Assembly (NCBI GenBank): GCA_900543695.1
Contig: UQSG01000023.1
Coordinates: 1 to 45,562 of the forward strand
From: an uncultured Clostridium sp.
GTDB taxonomy: Bacteria > Bacillota > Clostridia > UBA1212 > UBA1255
Direction of reading: 5' to 3'
DNA length: 45,562 nt
Part shown: piece by piece, positions 8,512 through 17,121 of the stretch
Numbering within the stretch: the first letter of the stretch is position 1
How the letters are laid out: every line of letters begins with the position of its first letter
Translations under genes and position numbers: made by a program
Notes under the pieces: model-generated
Told to the model about the DNA's origin: nothing
Seen by the model: the letters and a program-made list of their open reading frames with translations, nothing else
Database searches by the model: none

Positions 8512-9551
8512 TCGGTATTTTTTCGTTTCAGGCGGATGTCGTCTCCTGCAAATTTTAAAATATCGTAGCCTCCCAAAATTCTGGAGGCCACGCGTTCTCC
8601 ATAATAGGAAAACAGATTCGCCGGCGTCAGATTTGTCGTTATCACCGTTCTGCAAAGAGACGTTCTTCCGCGCAGCTCTCTGGCATTTAAAATTTCAAGC
8701 AGCTCGCCGTACCTGGCGCCCGTCTGCTTTTCACTTCCAAGGTCGTCTACGAGTAAAAACGCACACGACAAAATAAAATCCGCCAGCTCAGCCGCTTTCT
8801 CCTGTCCGTAGAAGCCTGGGGCAAACGGCTTGAACAGAGAAGTCGCCGGCATATATAAGCAGGATATGCCGCGGTCAGTCAAAACATTCATAATGCAGTT
8901 TCCGAGAAAAGTTTTGCCGGTTCCCGAATTCCCGACGAATACCATATTTCCGACATTTCTATCGGTAAAATGTTCCGCAAAGCTCCGGCACCTTTTATAA
9001 ATTGCTTCCATCTGTGTTCTCGGCGCCACGGAAATTCCGTACCGGTCGGGATCCGCTTCAGCGGGATATAAGCCGGCGTCAAATCGGGCGAAAACGTCTC
9101 CCGGGGGGACACCCGCCGCCTGCTTCAGTTTTTCCGCAAGCAGAATTTTTCTGCAGGAACAGCTCTTTTGACCTTCTCCGGAGCCGATGGTGCCCGTATC
9201 CCTGCATTGTCTGCACTGATAGACCTCCTCCATATAATCCGAAGAATATCCTGCCGCCTGCAAAAGCTTTCTTTTCTGTTCCTTCAGACGATTGATTTCC
9301 TGATTCAGGCCTTCCGCTCCAAGGGAAAGATATCCCTCCGGCAGTCCTTTCGTCATGCGAACGGGCGGCCGGCGTTTCATTGCGCAATAACCGATCAGGA
9401 TTCCTAACGTATTGATCGTTTTGTCGAGCTCTTGAACTGCGGGAAGGCGTGCGTAAATTTCCTCCGTGCGTGCCAGCCGCAGGCGGTCTGCCCGCTGGCG
9501 CCTGCTTTCGTATTCCTGCTGAATCGTCCTGTTGATTTCCTGCAAAATCAT
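8508..9551 (-). CDS. DnaI/DnaC-like replicative helicase loader (AAA+ ATPase)
   Basis: A 347-residue protein. The N-terminal 100 residues are helical; then a Cys cluster (CRQCRDTGTIG...CSCRK, about residues 112-133) forms a probable zinc site as in DnaI. The AAA+ domain has Walker A GNSGTGKT, Walker B FLLVDDLGSE and a downstream ITTNL sensor motif and Arg-rich region (GERVASRILGG). These proteins load the DnaB/DnaC helicase onto DNA. It overlaps the DnaD-like gene by 4 bp (ATGA), the standard pairing in Clostridia and the best argument against an IS21 IstB helper, which has the same fold. Confidence 0.9.
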   Translation of the reverse strand: MILQEINRTIQQEYESRRQRADRLRLARTEEIYARLPAVQELDKTINTLGILIGYCAMKRRPPVRMTKGLPEGYLSLGAEGLNQEINRLKEQKRKLLQAAGYSSDYMEEVYQCRQCRDTGTIGSGEGQKSCSCRKILLAEKLKQAAGVPPGDVFARFDAGLYPAEADPDRYGISVAPRTQMEAIYKRCRSFAEHFTDRNVGNMVFVGNSGTGKTFLGNCIMNVLTDRGISCLYMPATSLFKPFAPGFYGQEKAAELADFILSCAFLLVDDLGSEKQTGARYGELLEILNARELRGRTSLCRTVITTNLTPANLFSYYGERVASRILGGYDILKFAGDDIRLKRKNTD

Positions 9552-10555
9552 TTTATTTTATCTCCGTCTACGTAAAAGCTGTTCAGAAACTCCTCATCAT
9601 AGCTGCGTTCAGTAAAGTTGCCCTTTTGTCCGGCGTTCGCCGGTTCTGTCTTTCCGCCTTCTCCGTTCCGGGCCGCCTGATACGCCTGCTTTCTGGCTTC
9701 TTCAAAGTTTAAAATTTCTTCTTTGGTCTTCAGGCCATTCTTGTGCCAGGATGTAATAATTGCATCGAACGTTGCAAGCGTCGCGTTATTTTTCGAAACG
9801 GATTTTTTCATGGCAATATCGATGATTTCAATATCGTAGCCGTATGTATAAAACCATTTTTCAACAACGGCTTCTTCATAAACATTCATATTTCGCCGCC
9901 ACTTCAGGCGCTTCAGGATTTCGCTGCGGAGTGTTTTGTAGGATTCATAGGATTTCAGATAGGCCTCCAGCTGCTCTGACGTATGAATATGGTATTTTCC
10001 GCCCCAGCTTTCCGCCACTTTTCTGATATACGGTTTTGTCATAACACGATTATTTGCGCAGTGCTGGAACAGCATAAATACGACGTCGGGTTCAAAGCCG
10101 TATTTCTCAAACCATAAATCGATCTCGTTATACCAGGACACCGGCATCTGTCCGGAAAAAAATTTGTCGCTGATTGCTTTCTGAACCTTTGCGCGAGCCA
10201 GATTTTTTTCTCGTTCGTTCACGCAGAGATCGTCCGGGCGCGAAACGGTGCGCAGACGGTAGCTGCGCTCGATTTCCTTTTGGATCAGATCCGTGATAAG
10301 GATCGTATCATTTTGCCAGGAAATCAGCCCCGCGCTTTCCAGTAATATCAGGTTTTCGTTTACAGCGGCCGACTCGCTGTTCAAAATCATGGAAAGCGTT
10401 TCTTCCGTACACTCGAGCCCGTTTTCAGAAGCATACACGATATAAAGATATAATTTTACGGCAAGCGGCGGAAGTCCCGGCATATACTCACAAATGAACA
10501 GATCCGAAACTAAAGTTTTTCCGAACAGCTTGTTCTGCATCTTTTCTATTTTCAT
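9548..10555 (-). CDS. DnaD/DnaB-domain primosome protein
   Basis: A 335-residue protein. The N-terminal winged-helix-like region (about 1-110) is followed by two DnaB_2/DnaD C-terminal domains; the second ends in FDAIITSWHKNG, the YxxxI-x2-W type signature used for single-strand DNA binding. The C-terminal 40 residues are a low-complexity tail. It acts with the downstream loader in replication initiation and restart. The ATG at 10555 is chosen over a TTG two codons upstream because AGAAGG sits 6 nt before it. The gene begins 11 nt after the sortase stop, so it may be co-transcribed with the surface genes. Confidence 0.88.
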   Translation of the reverse strand: MKIEKMQNKLFGKTLVSDLFICEYMPGLPPLAVKLYLYIVYASENGLECTEETLSMILNSESAAVNENLILLESAGLISWQNDTILITDLIQKEIERSYRLRTVSRPDDLCVNEREKNLARAKVQKAISDKFFSGQMPVSWYNEIDLWFEKYGFEPDVVFMLFQHCANNRVMTKPYIRKVAESWGGKYHIHTSEQLEAYLKSYESYKTLRSEILKRLKWRRNMNVYEEAVVEKWFYTYGYDIEIIDIAMKKSVSKNNATLATFDAIITSWHKNGLKTKEEILNFEEARKQAYQAARNGEGGKTEPANAGQKGNFTERSYDEEFLNSFYVDGDKIK

Positions 10556-10566
10556 AAGCAACCTTC

Positions 10567-11490
10567 TTATAGCAGAGGCGCCGTCCCGACGCGTACGGCA
10601 TTTACTACAAGTCGCCCGTTTTCACTGTGGAATTTATAACACGTCGAAAGCGTCATGACGTCATCCGTAGCTTTCAGCAAAACATCAGTTTTATAAACAG
10701 ATTTGTTCTGCAAGTCTTTGATAAAACTGTAATAGGCCTCCTGCGTTTCAAAATACGTTTCAATATAATATTCATCCGTCGTCGTTTCATAAACGGAGAA
10801 AATCTGCCAGATTCCCACACCGTTCTCTGCATACGTATACAGATAGGGATGTTCTCTCAGATACGTGTCATCCGTTCCGTTATAATATTTCAGCAGATTT
10901 CCGAACATAGATCCGTCCTGCATATTATGCCCGTAGATAATCGTGTGGCCCTCCAGCGTCTCGGCATTGTTGCGGAAATCCAGAAACAAAGAGCCGGAGC
11001 TTGCATATTTATGATCAATCGTAGTATGAAGATAATACTCGTTGTCCTCCGCCTGCATTACGTTATAGCTGATCGTGGTATCTGGAATATACAGCCAGCA
11101 TACAAAATCCTCGTTTTTTTCTTTCAGCGCCTGAACCTGCTCCAGCGTCACTCCCTGCGGATACGTGTACCGTTTCGGCGTTGGAATCGGATAAGCCGGA
11201 ACTGGTCTTGCCGTAGCGCCAGCGGCATTTGAAGAAGGCGTCGGCGAAGCAAACGAAATACCGTACTCCTCCTTTAATTTCGCATTATCCTGACTTTCCG
11301 ATATATATGCGTACGCTTTTTCGCCGATTTTTCCCACGGTAAAAAACAGAATTGCACAGAGCAGCGCCTGCGTAGCAATATAAAATACTTTGTTTCCAAT
11401 GGTCTGATTCTGATTTTTTTTCTTATTCGACTGTTTCCCCTGCCTCTGCGGGCTGCTCTTCCGCTGGGGTTGGTGCTGGTTCGAAGCCAC
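10567..11490 (-). CDS. srtB: class B sortase
   Basis: A 307-residue membrane-anchored transpeptidase that joins surface proteins to the wall. It has a basic Gln/Lys-rich cytoplasmic tail, a transmembrane helix (about 34-54), a Pro-rich linker and a sortase domain. Catalytic residues are visible: H188 in IIYGHNM, C284 in LSTCYKFH and R293 in ENGRLVV; the extra helices and spacing fit class B. The open frame reaches an ATG at 11511, but AAGGAGAG (11501-11508) lies inside that extension and sits 10 nt before an in-frame GTG at 11490, so GTG is preferred. Its start lies within the 3' end of the LRR protein gene (68-bp overlap). A candidate substrate is encoded at 36.3 kb. Confidence 0.9.
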   Translation of the reverse strand: MASNQHQPQRKSSPQRQGKQSNKKKNQNQTIGNKVFYIATQALLCAILFFTVGKIGEKAYAYISESQDNAKLKEEYGISFASPTPSSNAAGATARPVPAYPIPTPKRYTYPQGVTLEQVQALKEKNEDFVCWLYIPDTTISYNVMQAEDNEYYLHTTIDHKYASSGSLFLDFRNNAETLEGHTIIYGHNMQDGSMFGNLLKYYNGTDDTYLREHPYLYTYAENGVGIWQIFSVYETTTDEYYIETYFETQEAYYSFIKDLQNKSVYKTDVLLKATDDVMTLSTCYKFHSENGRLVVNAVRVGTAPLL

Positions 11491-13036
11491 TTGGATACAC
11501 CTCTCCTTCATCCGTAATCATTTTAACGGTACAATATACCGTCTGCGGCTGCAGGCCTCTCAAATCGAGGCTCGTCACCGTGCCGCCATAAGCTTCAATA
11601 AATTTCAGATTGCTCGCTCCCCGGAAATCAATGTCGGTTAATCTGTTATAGCTTCCCTTAAAATAAGTGAGGTTTGCACTGTTTGAGAAATCAAGCTCCA
11701 GGATGCTGCAGTTCGAGCAGTTTACGCTTTCCAGGAGGGGAAACGTCTGGAGATAAAACGTCTGAATATTATTATTTCCCGAAATATCCAGCATTCGTAT
11801 ATTTGGAAGCGTTTCCCCGGAAATTGTCAAATAGTCCCTTACCCTTGAATTGCTGCAGTCCAGATAATACAGTTCCGGAAGCGGCGAATAATCCAGCCAG
11901 CCGAGCGGCGTCCCGGAATAGCTTAATATTTTAATCTTTGGGTTGCTGGTAAAATCCAATGCTGTCAGGGATGGATTATTGTCAAGCACAAGGCGCTCCA
12001 GCCCCGCAGCCGCCGACAGGTCAAGGCTTTCCAGATTCGTTCCCGTAATCGCCAGCGATTTTATTCCCGGAAGCTTTTCCAGAGAAAAGGAGGGCAGTGT
12101 GCCGCCGCTGACAGTAATCTCTTCAAGATTCGGGAACAAGGCCAAATCCTCCTCCAGCGCGTCGAAAACAACATTCTGTGCATTGATATTGATTTTTTTG
12201 ACTGCGCCGGCATCCCGGACACGTACGGCGCTCGATATTGTGTAATCCTGATATTTATAATCCGGATCATTGTTGATCAGGTACTCGATCGCCGCGATTC
12301 GCACCGCATCATTTTTCAGAGAAAGGACGTTCAGATTATCCATAACGCTTCTATACCCCGTGAAGCGCAGATCCTTATAAAATTCCGTTTCTCCCGATAA
12401 TTCCTTCCCCTTGAGCTGCCCGTATACCGATGCGCCGTCGCAGAGAATCTCCGCATAGGGAGCAAGCACAGTGCCCATTACGATTGCGTTTGTCAGATTG
12501 ACGCTTTCTGCTTCATAGAAGTTCAATATGGCTCTCGATCCGTAAAGGCCCGTCGCGTCCCTGATAAGGATATAATAGTCAGTCAGATCGATTTGCTTTC
12601 CGGAAATATTGAGTACGGCGTAAAAGCTGTCGCTTCTGGAATCAATCCACAGATGATTGAAGTCCCCAAACGACTTGCCCTGCGCCGCGATGTCCGCGCT
12701 GTCAATCTGATATACGAGATATTCCATATATTCCGAGGAAATACAGAAAATCCCCTCCGTCAGGCCGTCTTCGGCGGAGGTCCATGCCTCCTGGTTTGCG
12801 GACAGGGAAGCGTATGTCTTGGAAAGCTGAATCTGATTCGCCGTTTCCTCTGCCGGATTATATTCAGAATAAAACGTGTCAATGACGCTTTGCCCGGTCT
12901 TCGGAATATAAGTGTTGAGCGCAAGTGTATCGGCAAAAAAGCATACAAACAGCACCGCTGCAAGCAGCGTCACCGCAAGCAGAATTTTACCCTTCCACGT
13001 TTTAAAATAACATGCGCCCAGTTCCCGAAACGTCAC
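11423..13036 (-). CDS. surface protein with choice-of-anchor-A-like domain and leucine-rich repeats
   Basis: A 537-residue protein. A helix at residues 17-37 anchors or exports it. Residues about 140-235 match the pattern of the choice-of-anchor-A (collagen-binding-like) domain: a VLNISGKQIDL strand, then AILNFYEAESVNL, then MGTVLAPYAEI and YGQLKGKELSG. Residues about 300-510 are irregular leucine-rich repeats (LEEITVSGG, LKSLAITGTNLESLDLS, LTALDF). A Pro/Glu-rich tail ends the protein without an LPXTG-type signal. It sits between the PHP phosphatase (4-bp overlap) and sortase B, pointing to an envelope role such as adhesion. The assignment of the middle domain is by eye. Confidence 0.7.
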   Translation of the reverse strand: MTFRELGACYFKTWKGKILLAVTLLAAVLFVCFFADTLALNTYIPKTGQSVIDTFYSEYNPAEETANQIQLSKTYASLSANQEAWTSAEDGLTEGIFCISSEYMEYLVYQIDSADIAAQGKSFGDFNHLWIDSRSDSFYAVLNISGKQIDLTDYYILIRDATGLYGSRAILNFYEAESVNLTNAIVMGTVLAPYAEILCDGASVYGQLKGKELSGETEFYKDLRFTGYRSVMDNLNVLSLKNDAVRIAAIEYLINNDPDYKYQDYTISSAVRVRDAGAVKKININAQNVVFDALEEDLALFPNLEEITVSGGTLPSFSLEKLPGIKSLAITGTNLESLDLSAAAGLERLVLDNNPSLTALDFTSNPKIKILSYSGTPLGWLDYSPLPELYYLDCSNSRVRDYLTISGETLPNIRMLDISGNNNIQTFYLQTFPLLESVNCSNCSILELDFSNSANLTYFKGSYNRLTDIDFRGASNLKFIEAYGGTVTSLDLRGLQPQTVYCTVKMITDEGEVYPSGFEPAPTPAEEQPAEAGETVE

Positions 13037-13776
13037 TTTACAGGTCCCTCCTGCACCAAACCTTTCTGATATTCAAATAAATCAGCCATTTCTGATTCTG
13101 AGATTTTATATTTTGAACAAAATTTCTTTAAGCTCCGAAACGCCGTTTTCATGAGCGGCGGTCTAACTGTCGTGTTGTGACAATCGCTTCCGAAGAGCAG
13201 CGGAAGCCCCGACCGGATCAGTCCGGCAACAAAGTCCGCCGTTTTTTTCGACTCCATAAAGTTCGTGCTGATCTGATAAACGGCGTTTGGAATGGAAAGC
13301 AGTTCTTCATAGTCGCTTTTCCTGAACAGCCCGACATATCGCTCAACATGAGCGATAACCGGAGTCAGCTGGTATTTCACAGATAGATTATGTATGTTCT
13401 CGCCCAAACATACATCATATTTATCAAACGGCAGTTCAAAAAGCGCCAGATTCGTGCCTTCGAGCAGAAGCGGTTCTATTTCCAGCGATTCCGGCATTTC
13501 CCTGATCAGGCGGATTTCTGCTCCCAAACGGATTTCCGGGCCGGTAAAGCCTCTGTCGGTTTCACAAATGCCGTTAAGCAATGCCCGGAGAGCATCCGCT
13601 CGTCTTGCCAGAAAAGAAGCTTCACTTTCTCTGTAGCAATAATAGTGGGGTGTCGCAAATACGACGCAAACTTCCTCTTCTTCCAGCATTTCCAGCATTT
13701 TGGAAGACATCTCCGGATTTTTCGATCCGTCATCCATATGCGGTAAAATGTGTGAATGGAAATCTACGTATTCCAT
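13033..13776 (-). CDS. CpsB/CapC-type PHP-domain tyrosine phosphatase
   Basis: A 247-residue manganese-dependent phosphatase that dephosphorylates the partner BY-kinase and so controls polysaccharide polymerisation. PHP metal ligands are visible: DFHSHILPHMDDG at the N-terminus, ATPHYY, LGAEIR, AHVERY and GSDCHN. The ATG at 13776 is chosen because GGGAGG overlaps the earlier in-frame ATG (13788) and serves the later one. It lies 19 bp after the kinase gene and overlaps the LRR gene by 4 bp. Confidence 0.92.
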   Translation of the reverse strand: MEYVDFHSHILPHMDDGSKNPEMSSKMLEMLEEEEVCVVFATPHYYCYRESEASFLARRADALRALLNGICETDRGFTGPEIRLGAEIRLIREMPESLEIEPLLLEGTNLALFELPFDKYDVCLGENIHNLSVKYQLTPVIAHVERYVGLFRKSDYEELLSIPNAVYQISTNFMESKKTADFVAGLIRSGLPLLFGSDCHNTTVRPPLMKTAFRSLKKFCSKYKISESEMADLFEYQKGLVQEGPVK

Positions 13777-13795
13777 AAAACCTCCCATACACCGA

Positions 13796-14485
13796 TTATC
13801 GGCCTTTTCTGTAATAGTCCCCCTTATGTCCCTTTTTACGAACTACGCCGGCAACGACAAGCCCCAATATCTTGGCGTTTACGATTTTAAGCGCCTCCTG
13901 TGCGCGGCGTACGTCCTCGACCGTTGTGGCTGCATAATATGAGACAAGCAATACTCCGGAAATAAAATTCGCCATTACTGCCATATCCGTAACGATGTTA
14001 ATCGGCGGCGTGTCAAGGATAATATAATCGTAATAATCGCTGACTTTATTCAAAAAAGTCTGCATGTTTGCACTTCCTAAAAGCTCCGACGGATTCGGCG
14101 GGATGGGGCCTGACGTCATGACGTCCAAATTTGGCAGAATTTCGCGCTTCAATGCGTCTGCCATGGTCTCGAAGCCGACAATGAATTTGGAAAGCCCCGA
14201 TGAATTATTCAAGTTCAGCTTTTTATGAATCGTCGGCTTTCTGAGATCGCAGTCGATCAGAAGAACCCTTGCCGAGGTTTCCGCCAAAGCGATTGCAAGG
14301 TTGACGGAAACGGTAGATTTTCCCTCGCCAGCGTTCGGAGATGTGACCGCAATGATTTTCCCGTTTATCGGAGAAAGCGCATATAATACGTTCGTCCGCA
14401 AGGTATTGTATGCTTCTCTTACTGCAAAGGGAAAATTTTCGCTTGTAATTAAAAGCTCTCGTTCTTTAACCTTCTTATCTGCCAC
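13796..14485 (-). CDS. CpsD/CapB-type bacterial tyrosine kinase
   Basis: A 229-residue cytoplasmic BY-kinase. It carries Walker A TSPNAGEGKST, Walker A' LLIDCDLRKP and Walker B IILDTPP in the standard order. The C-terminal tail is short and holds only two adjacent tyrosines (DYYRKGR), fewer than in many homologues, so autophosphorylation may be modest. It needs the neighbouring membrane protein (overlap 11 bp) for activation and the PHP phosphatase for reversal. Together they set exopolysaccharide chain length and export. No glycosyltransferases or Wzx/Wzy genes are in the window. Confidence 0.93.
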   Translation of the reverse strand: MADKKVKERELLITSENFPFAVREAYNTLRTNVLYALSPINGKIIAVTSPNAGEGKSTVSVNLAIALAETSARVLLIDCDLRKPTIHKKLNLNNSSGLSKFIVGFETMADALKREILPNLDVMTSGPIPPNPSELLGSANMQTFLNKVSDYYDYIILDTPPINIVTDMAVMANFISGVLLVSYYAATTVEDVRRAQEALKIVNAKILGLVVAGVVRKKGHKGDYYRKGR

Positions 14486-15236
14486 GCTTTTTTCCTCCCG
14501 TTCCGCTGTTCAGCTTGTACTCGTAATACCTTTCGCGTTCCGTTGCCGAATAAAGATCCGGGATTTCACAAAGCAGCAGAATGTCCAGCTGCCGTGCCGT
14601 CTCCGCACCGTCCTTAACAGTATTGTCAAGCATCTCGATCAGGATTACAATTCCGCAGCATACCACAAAGCCGATCAGCGCGCCAAGAATACAGTTTTTC
14701 AGCATATTGGGAGAAGACGGCGCCGCGGCCAGCACAGGCGAATCAATTTTTTCAATTTGTACCTCGCCGATAATCGGCACCCGTTCCTTGGCCATTGTTT
14801 CGAACGCCTGGCAGGTATCGTAGGAAAGCTGAGCATTTTCCGTTGTGGCGGTAACGCGCAGAACATTACTGTTCCCGACCTGCTCGATCCTGATGTTCGA
14901 GGAGTCGATATTCGTATTTTCATAGGAGGCATTGAGCTCCCGGAGATTGCTGTTGATCTGGACGTATGCATCCTGCGCGTTGAGCGTTTCAATGCATGTT
15001 TCAATCAGATTCTTAACATAATTGATCATGCTGTTCTCGTTTGACACGGAGGATCCGCCCTCTGTATCAAAGTCTCCCACCACGCAAAGCTTGATGGAAG
15101 AGGTATATTCCGGCGATATATAGAATTTCGTAATGACCGCCGCGGCAGTCGTTACGAGAACCGTGGCGGAAATAATAATAAGAATTTTACTCTTGATGAT
15201 TTCAAAGAGCCCTTTAAGCGTTATTTCATCTTTCAC
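14475..15236 (-). CDS. Wzz/CapA-type chain-length regulator and kinase activator
   Basis: A 253-residue protein with two membrane helices (about 18-38 and 177-202) flanking an extracellular coiled/beta domain, the Wzz layout. The cytoplasmic C-terminal tail (about 50 residues, basic end) is where such proteins activate the BY-kinase. It starts 36 bp after the Gfo/Idh/MocA oxidoreductase gene and overlaps the kinase gene. The N-terminal phrase ITLKGLFEIIKSKILIII is characteristic. Confidence 0.9.
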   Translation of the reverse strand: MKDEITLKGLFEIIKSKILIIISATVLVTTAAAVITKFYISPEYTSSIKLCVVGDFDTEGGSSVSNENSMINYVKNLIETCIETLNAQDAYVQINSNLRELNASYENTNIDSSNIRIEQVGNSNVLRVTATTENAQLSYDTCQAFETMAKERVPIIGEVQIEKIDSPVLAAAPSSPNMLKNCILGALIGFVVCCGIVILIEMLDNTVKDGAETARQLDILLLCEIPDLYSATERERYYEYKLNSGTGGKKRGR

Positions 15237-15272
15237 TGACTGAAATCCTCCCCTGAGTTTTTCCGGAACCCA

Positions 15273-16358
15273 TCAGGCATTAAAATAGTAGGGTTTACCA
15301 GTCTTAGCCGATATATAGATCGCTTCCAAAATCTGCGATACTACCAGGGCCTGCTCCGGGAGCGTCACAAGCGGCGTTCCATTTTGAATTGCGCTGTAAA
15401 ATACTTTCTGCTCCATTACTTCCGGCGTGCAGGAGGTTCCGTCATAAAACGCGACGCCGCCCGTTCCGAGATCCGGGCGTTCGACCGTCATTCTGCCTGC
15501 GTGAACCCGGTTGATCCTCACGCCGTCCCAGTTGTCGATTCCCGCGGAAGTCCCGCAGATCATTGTTCGGACTTCTCCGACATCCAGCGTATTCAGCGCC
15601 CAGCTGCTTTCGAGAATAATCGTAGCGCCGTTTTCCATCACAACAAAGCCGAAAGCGGAATCTTCGACCGTAAATTCTTTGGGATCCCACTCTCCGAAGG
15701 CGTTTGCCGTATCCGTTTGATCGTTCAGCTTTTTGTATGTAGTCCCCACTGCATACTTCGGCTTATAGTTGTCCATGATCCAAAGCGTCATGTCAAGCGC
15801 ATGTGTTCCAATGTCAATCAGAGGACCGCCGCCCTGTTCTTCTTCATTCAGGAAAACGCCCCATGTGGGCACGGCGCGTCTGCGGACTGCATGAGGCTTT
15901 GCAAGATACATTTCTCCCAGTTCTCCCGCTTCTGCGACCTTTTTCATATATTGAACATCCGGATTGTAGCGTCCCTGATAACCGATCGTAAGAAGCTTTT
16001 TATTCTTTCTTGCGGCTTCCAGCATTTTTTCGGCCTCTGCTGCCGTCTTTGCCATCGGTTTCTCACAAAGCACATGCTTTCCTGCATTGAGCGCGTCAAT
16101 GGTTATAAAGGAATGCGATTTATTCGGCGTGCAGACGTGTACGGAAACGATGGATTCATCCTTAAGCAGATCTTTATAATCCGTATAAACTTTTGCGTCG
16201 GGGGTTCCAAAATTCTTGGCAGATTGCTGTGCTTTTTCTTCAATGATATCGCAGAACGCGACAACTTCCACATTATCGAGCTTTTTCAGGGAGGGCAGAT
16301 GCTTTCCGTTTGCAATGCCGCCGCAGCCGATAATACCGACCTTTATTTTTTCTGACAT
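15273..16358 (-). CDS. Gfo/Idh/MocA family oxidoreductase
   Basis: A 361-residue NAD(P)-dependent sugar or inositol dehydrogenase-like enzyme. The N-terminal Rossmann fold has GIIGCGGIANGKHLP; CEKPMAK holds the conserved lysine; GGPLIDIGTHALDM is the catalytic His motif of the C-terminal domain. The exact substrate cannot be told. GGAGGA precedes the ATG at good distance. The position just upstream of the chain-length and kinase genes suggests nucleotide-sugar or surface-glycan metabolism, but it could equally serve sugar catabolism. Confidence 0.9.
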   Translation of the reverse strand: MSEKIKVGIIGCGGIANGKHLPSLKKLDNVEVVAFCDIIEEKAQQSAKNFGTPDAKVYTDYKDLLKDESIVSVHVCTPNKSHSFITIDALNAGKHVLCEKPMAKTAAEAEKMLEAARKNKKLLTIGYQGRYNPDVQYMKKVAEAGELGEMYLAKPHAVRRRAVPTWGVFLNEEEQGGGPLIDIGTHALDMTLWIMDNYKPKYAVGTTYKKLNDQTDTANAFGEWDPKEFTVEDSAFGFVVMENGATIILESSWALNTLDVGEVRTMICGTSAGIDNWDGVRINRVHAGRMTVERPDLGTGGVAFYDGTSCTPEVMEQKVFYSAIQNGTPLVTLPEQALVVSQILEAIYISAKTGKPYYFNA

Positions 16359-16432
16359 ATGGCTTGTCCTCCAATACTATGCTATGATTGAATCAATCGG
16401 TATTTTACCATATAAAATGCGTTATTGCCACT

Positions 16433-17065
16433 CTATTTGAAAATTTTTTGAAAGAATTTGCTTAAGCTGTGCTTTGCTTCCTGGAAAACCTCGACAATTT
16501 TAAACCGCAGCGTTACGTCTTCATTTTCTTGCTGTTCTTGATCCAGCTCGGGATCTGCGGTGCCATTGGAAAAGCATAATGGAGGGAACAATACGCACCA
16601 CCAGTTTTCTCCTTCTCCCTGGCCGATTACTACGCGCACGGCTTCATAGCTGCCTGCGGGAAGCGCGCCTTCCGTATAATACTTTGTTGGAAAATAATAC
16701 TCTCCGGTTTCGATCTCGACGGGATAGTTGTAGCCTTCCTCCCGGATCTTTTCTTCCGCCGCGGCCTGTATGGCGTCAATATGTTCCCGCACGATTTGTT
16801 CCGTCTCTTCTGCGCTGGAAGCGCCGGCTGCCAATTCGCTTACAATGCTTCCGACGGCATCGCGCACTTTTAATTTCAGAGCCTGGTCTTCACTGGTATT
16901 GCTGTTTGCAATTACGTGCAGCCGGAGCACATTATCGGCGTATTGCTCCGAACCGTATTCCGCCAGAATGCAGATTCCGATGAGTCCTGCCAGCAGCACG
17001 GCGATCATGATAATTGCAGCTGCTTTCCAGGCTCTGTTTTCTCTTGTTTGTTTCCGCGCGATCAT
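16433..17065 (-). CDS. spoIIR: stage II sporulation protein R
   Basis: A 210-residue secreted signalling protein made in the forespore, which triggers SpoIIGA to process pro-sigma-E in the mother cell. Family signatures are strong: LRLHVIANSNTSEDQALKLK near residue 48, FPTKYY, LPAGSYEAVRV, IGQGEGENWWCVLFPPLCF. An N-terminal helix (about 17-36) serves export. GGAGG is 7 nt before the ATG. A forespore (sigma-F) promoter is expected upstream, but I do not see a convincing consensus. The stretch just upstream holds two TGTCAAT direct repeats 16 nt apart. Confidence 0.95.
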   Translation of the reverse strand: MIARKQTRENRAWKAAAIIMIAVLLAGLIGICILAEYGSEQYADNVLRLHVIANSNTSEDQALKLKVRDAVGSIVSELAAGASSAEETEQIVREHIDAIQAAAEEKIREEGYNYPVEIETGEYYFPTKYYTEGALPAGSYEAVRVVIGQGEGENWWCVLFPPLCFSNGTADPELDQEQQENEDVTLRFKIVEVFQEAKHSLSKFFQKIFK

Positions 17066-17121
17066 AGTATAACCTCCGTTCCTGTATTATGATCCATTGA
17101 CAGAGGTTATTATTGACACGT

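Noticed and set aside
15384..16355. 323-codon plus-strand open frame
   Set aside because: Antisense of the Gfo/Idh/MocA gene, whose motifs are unmistakable.
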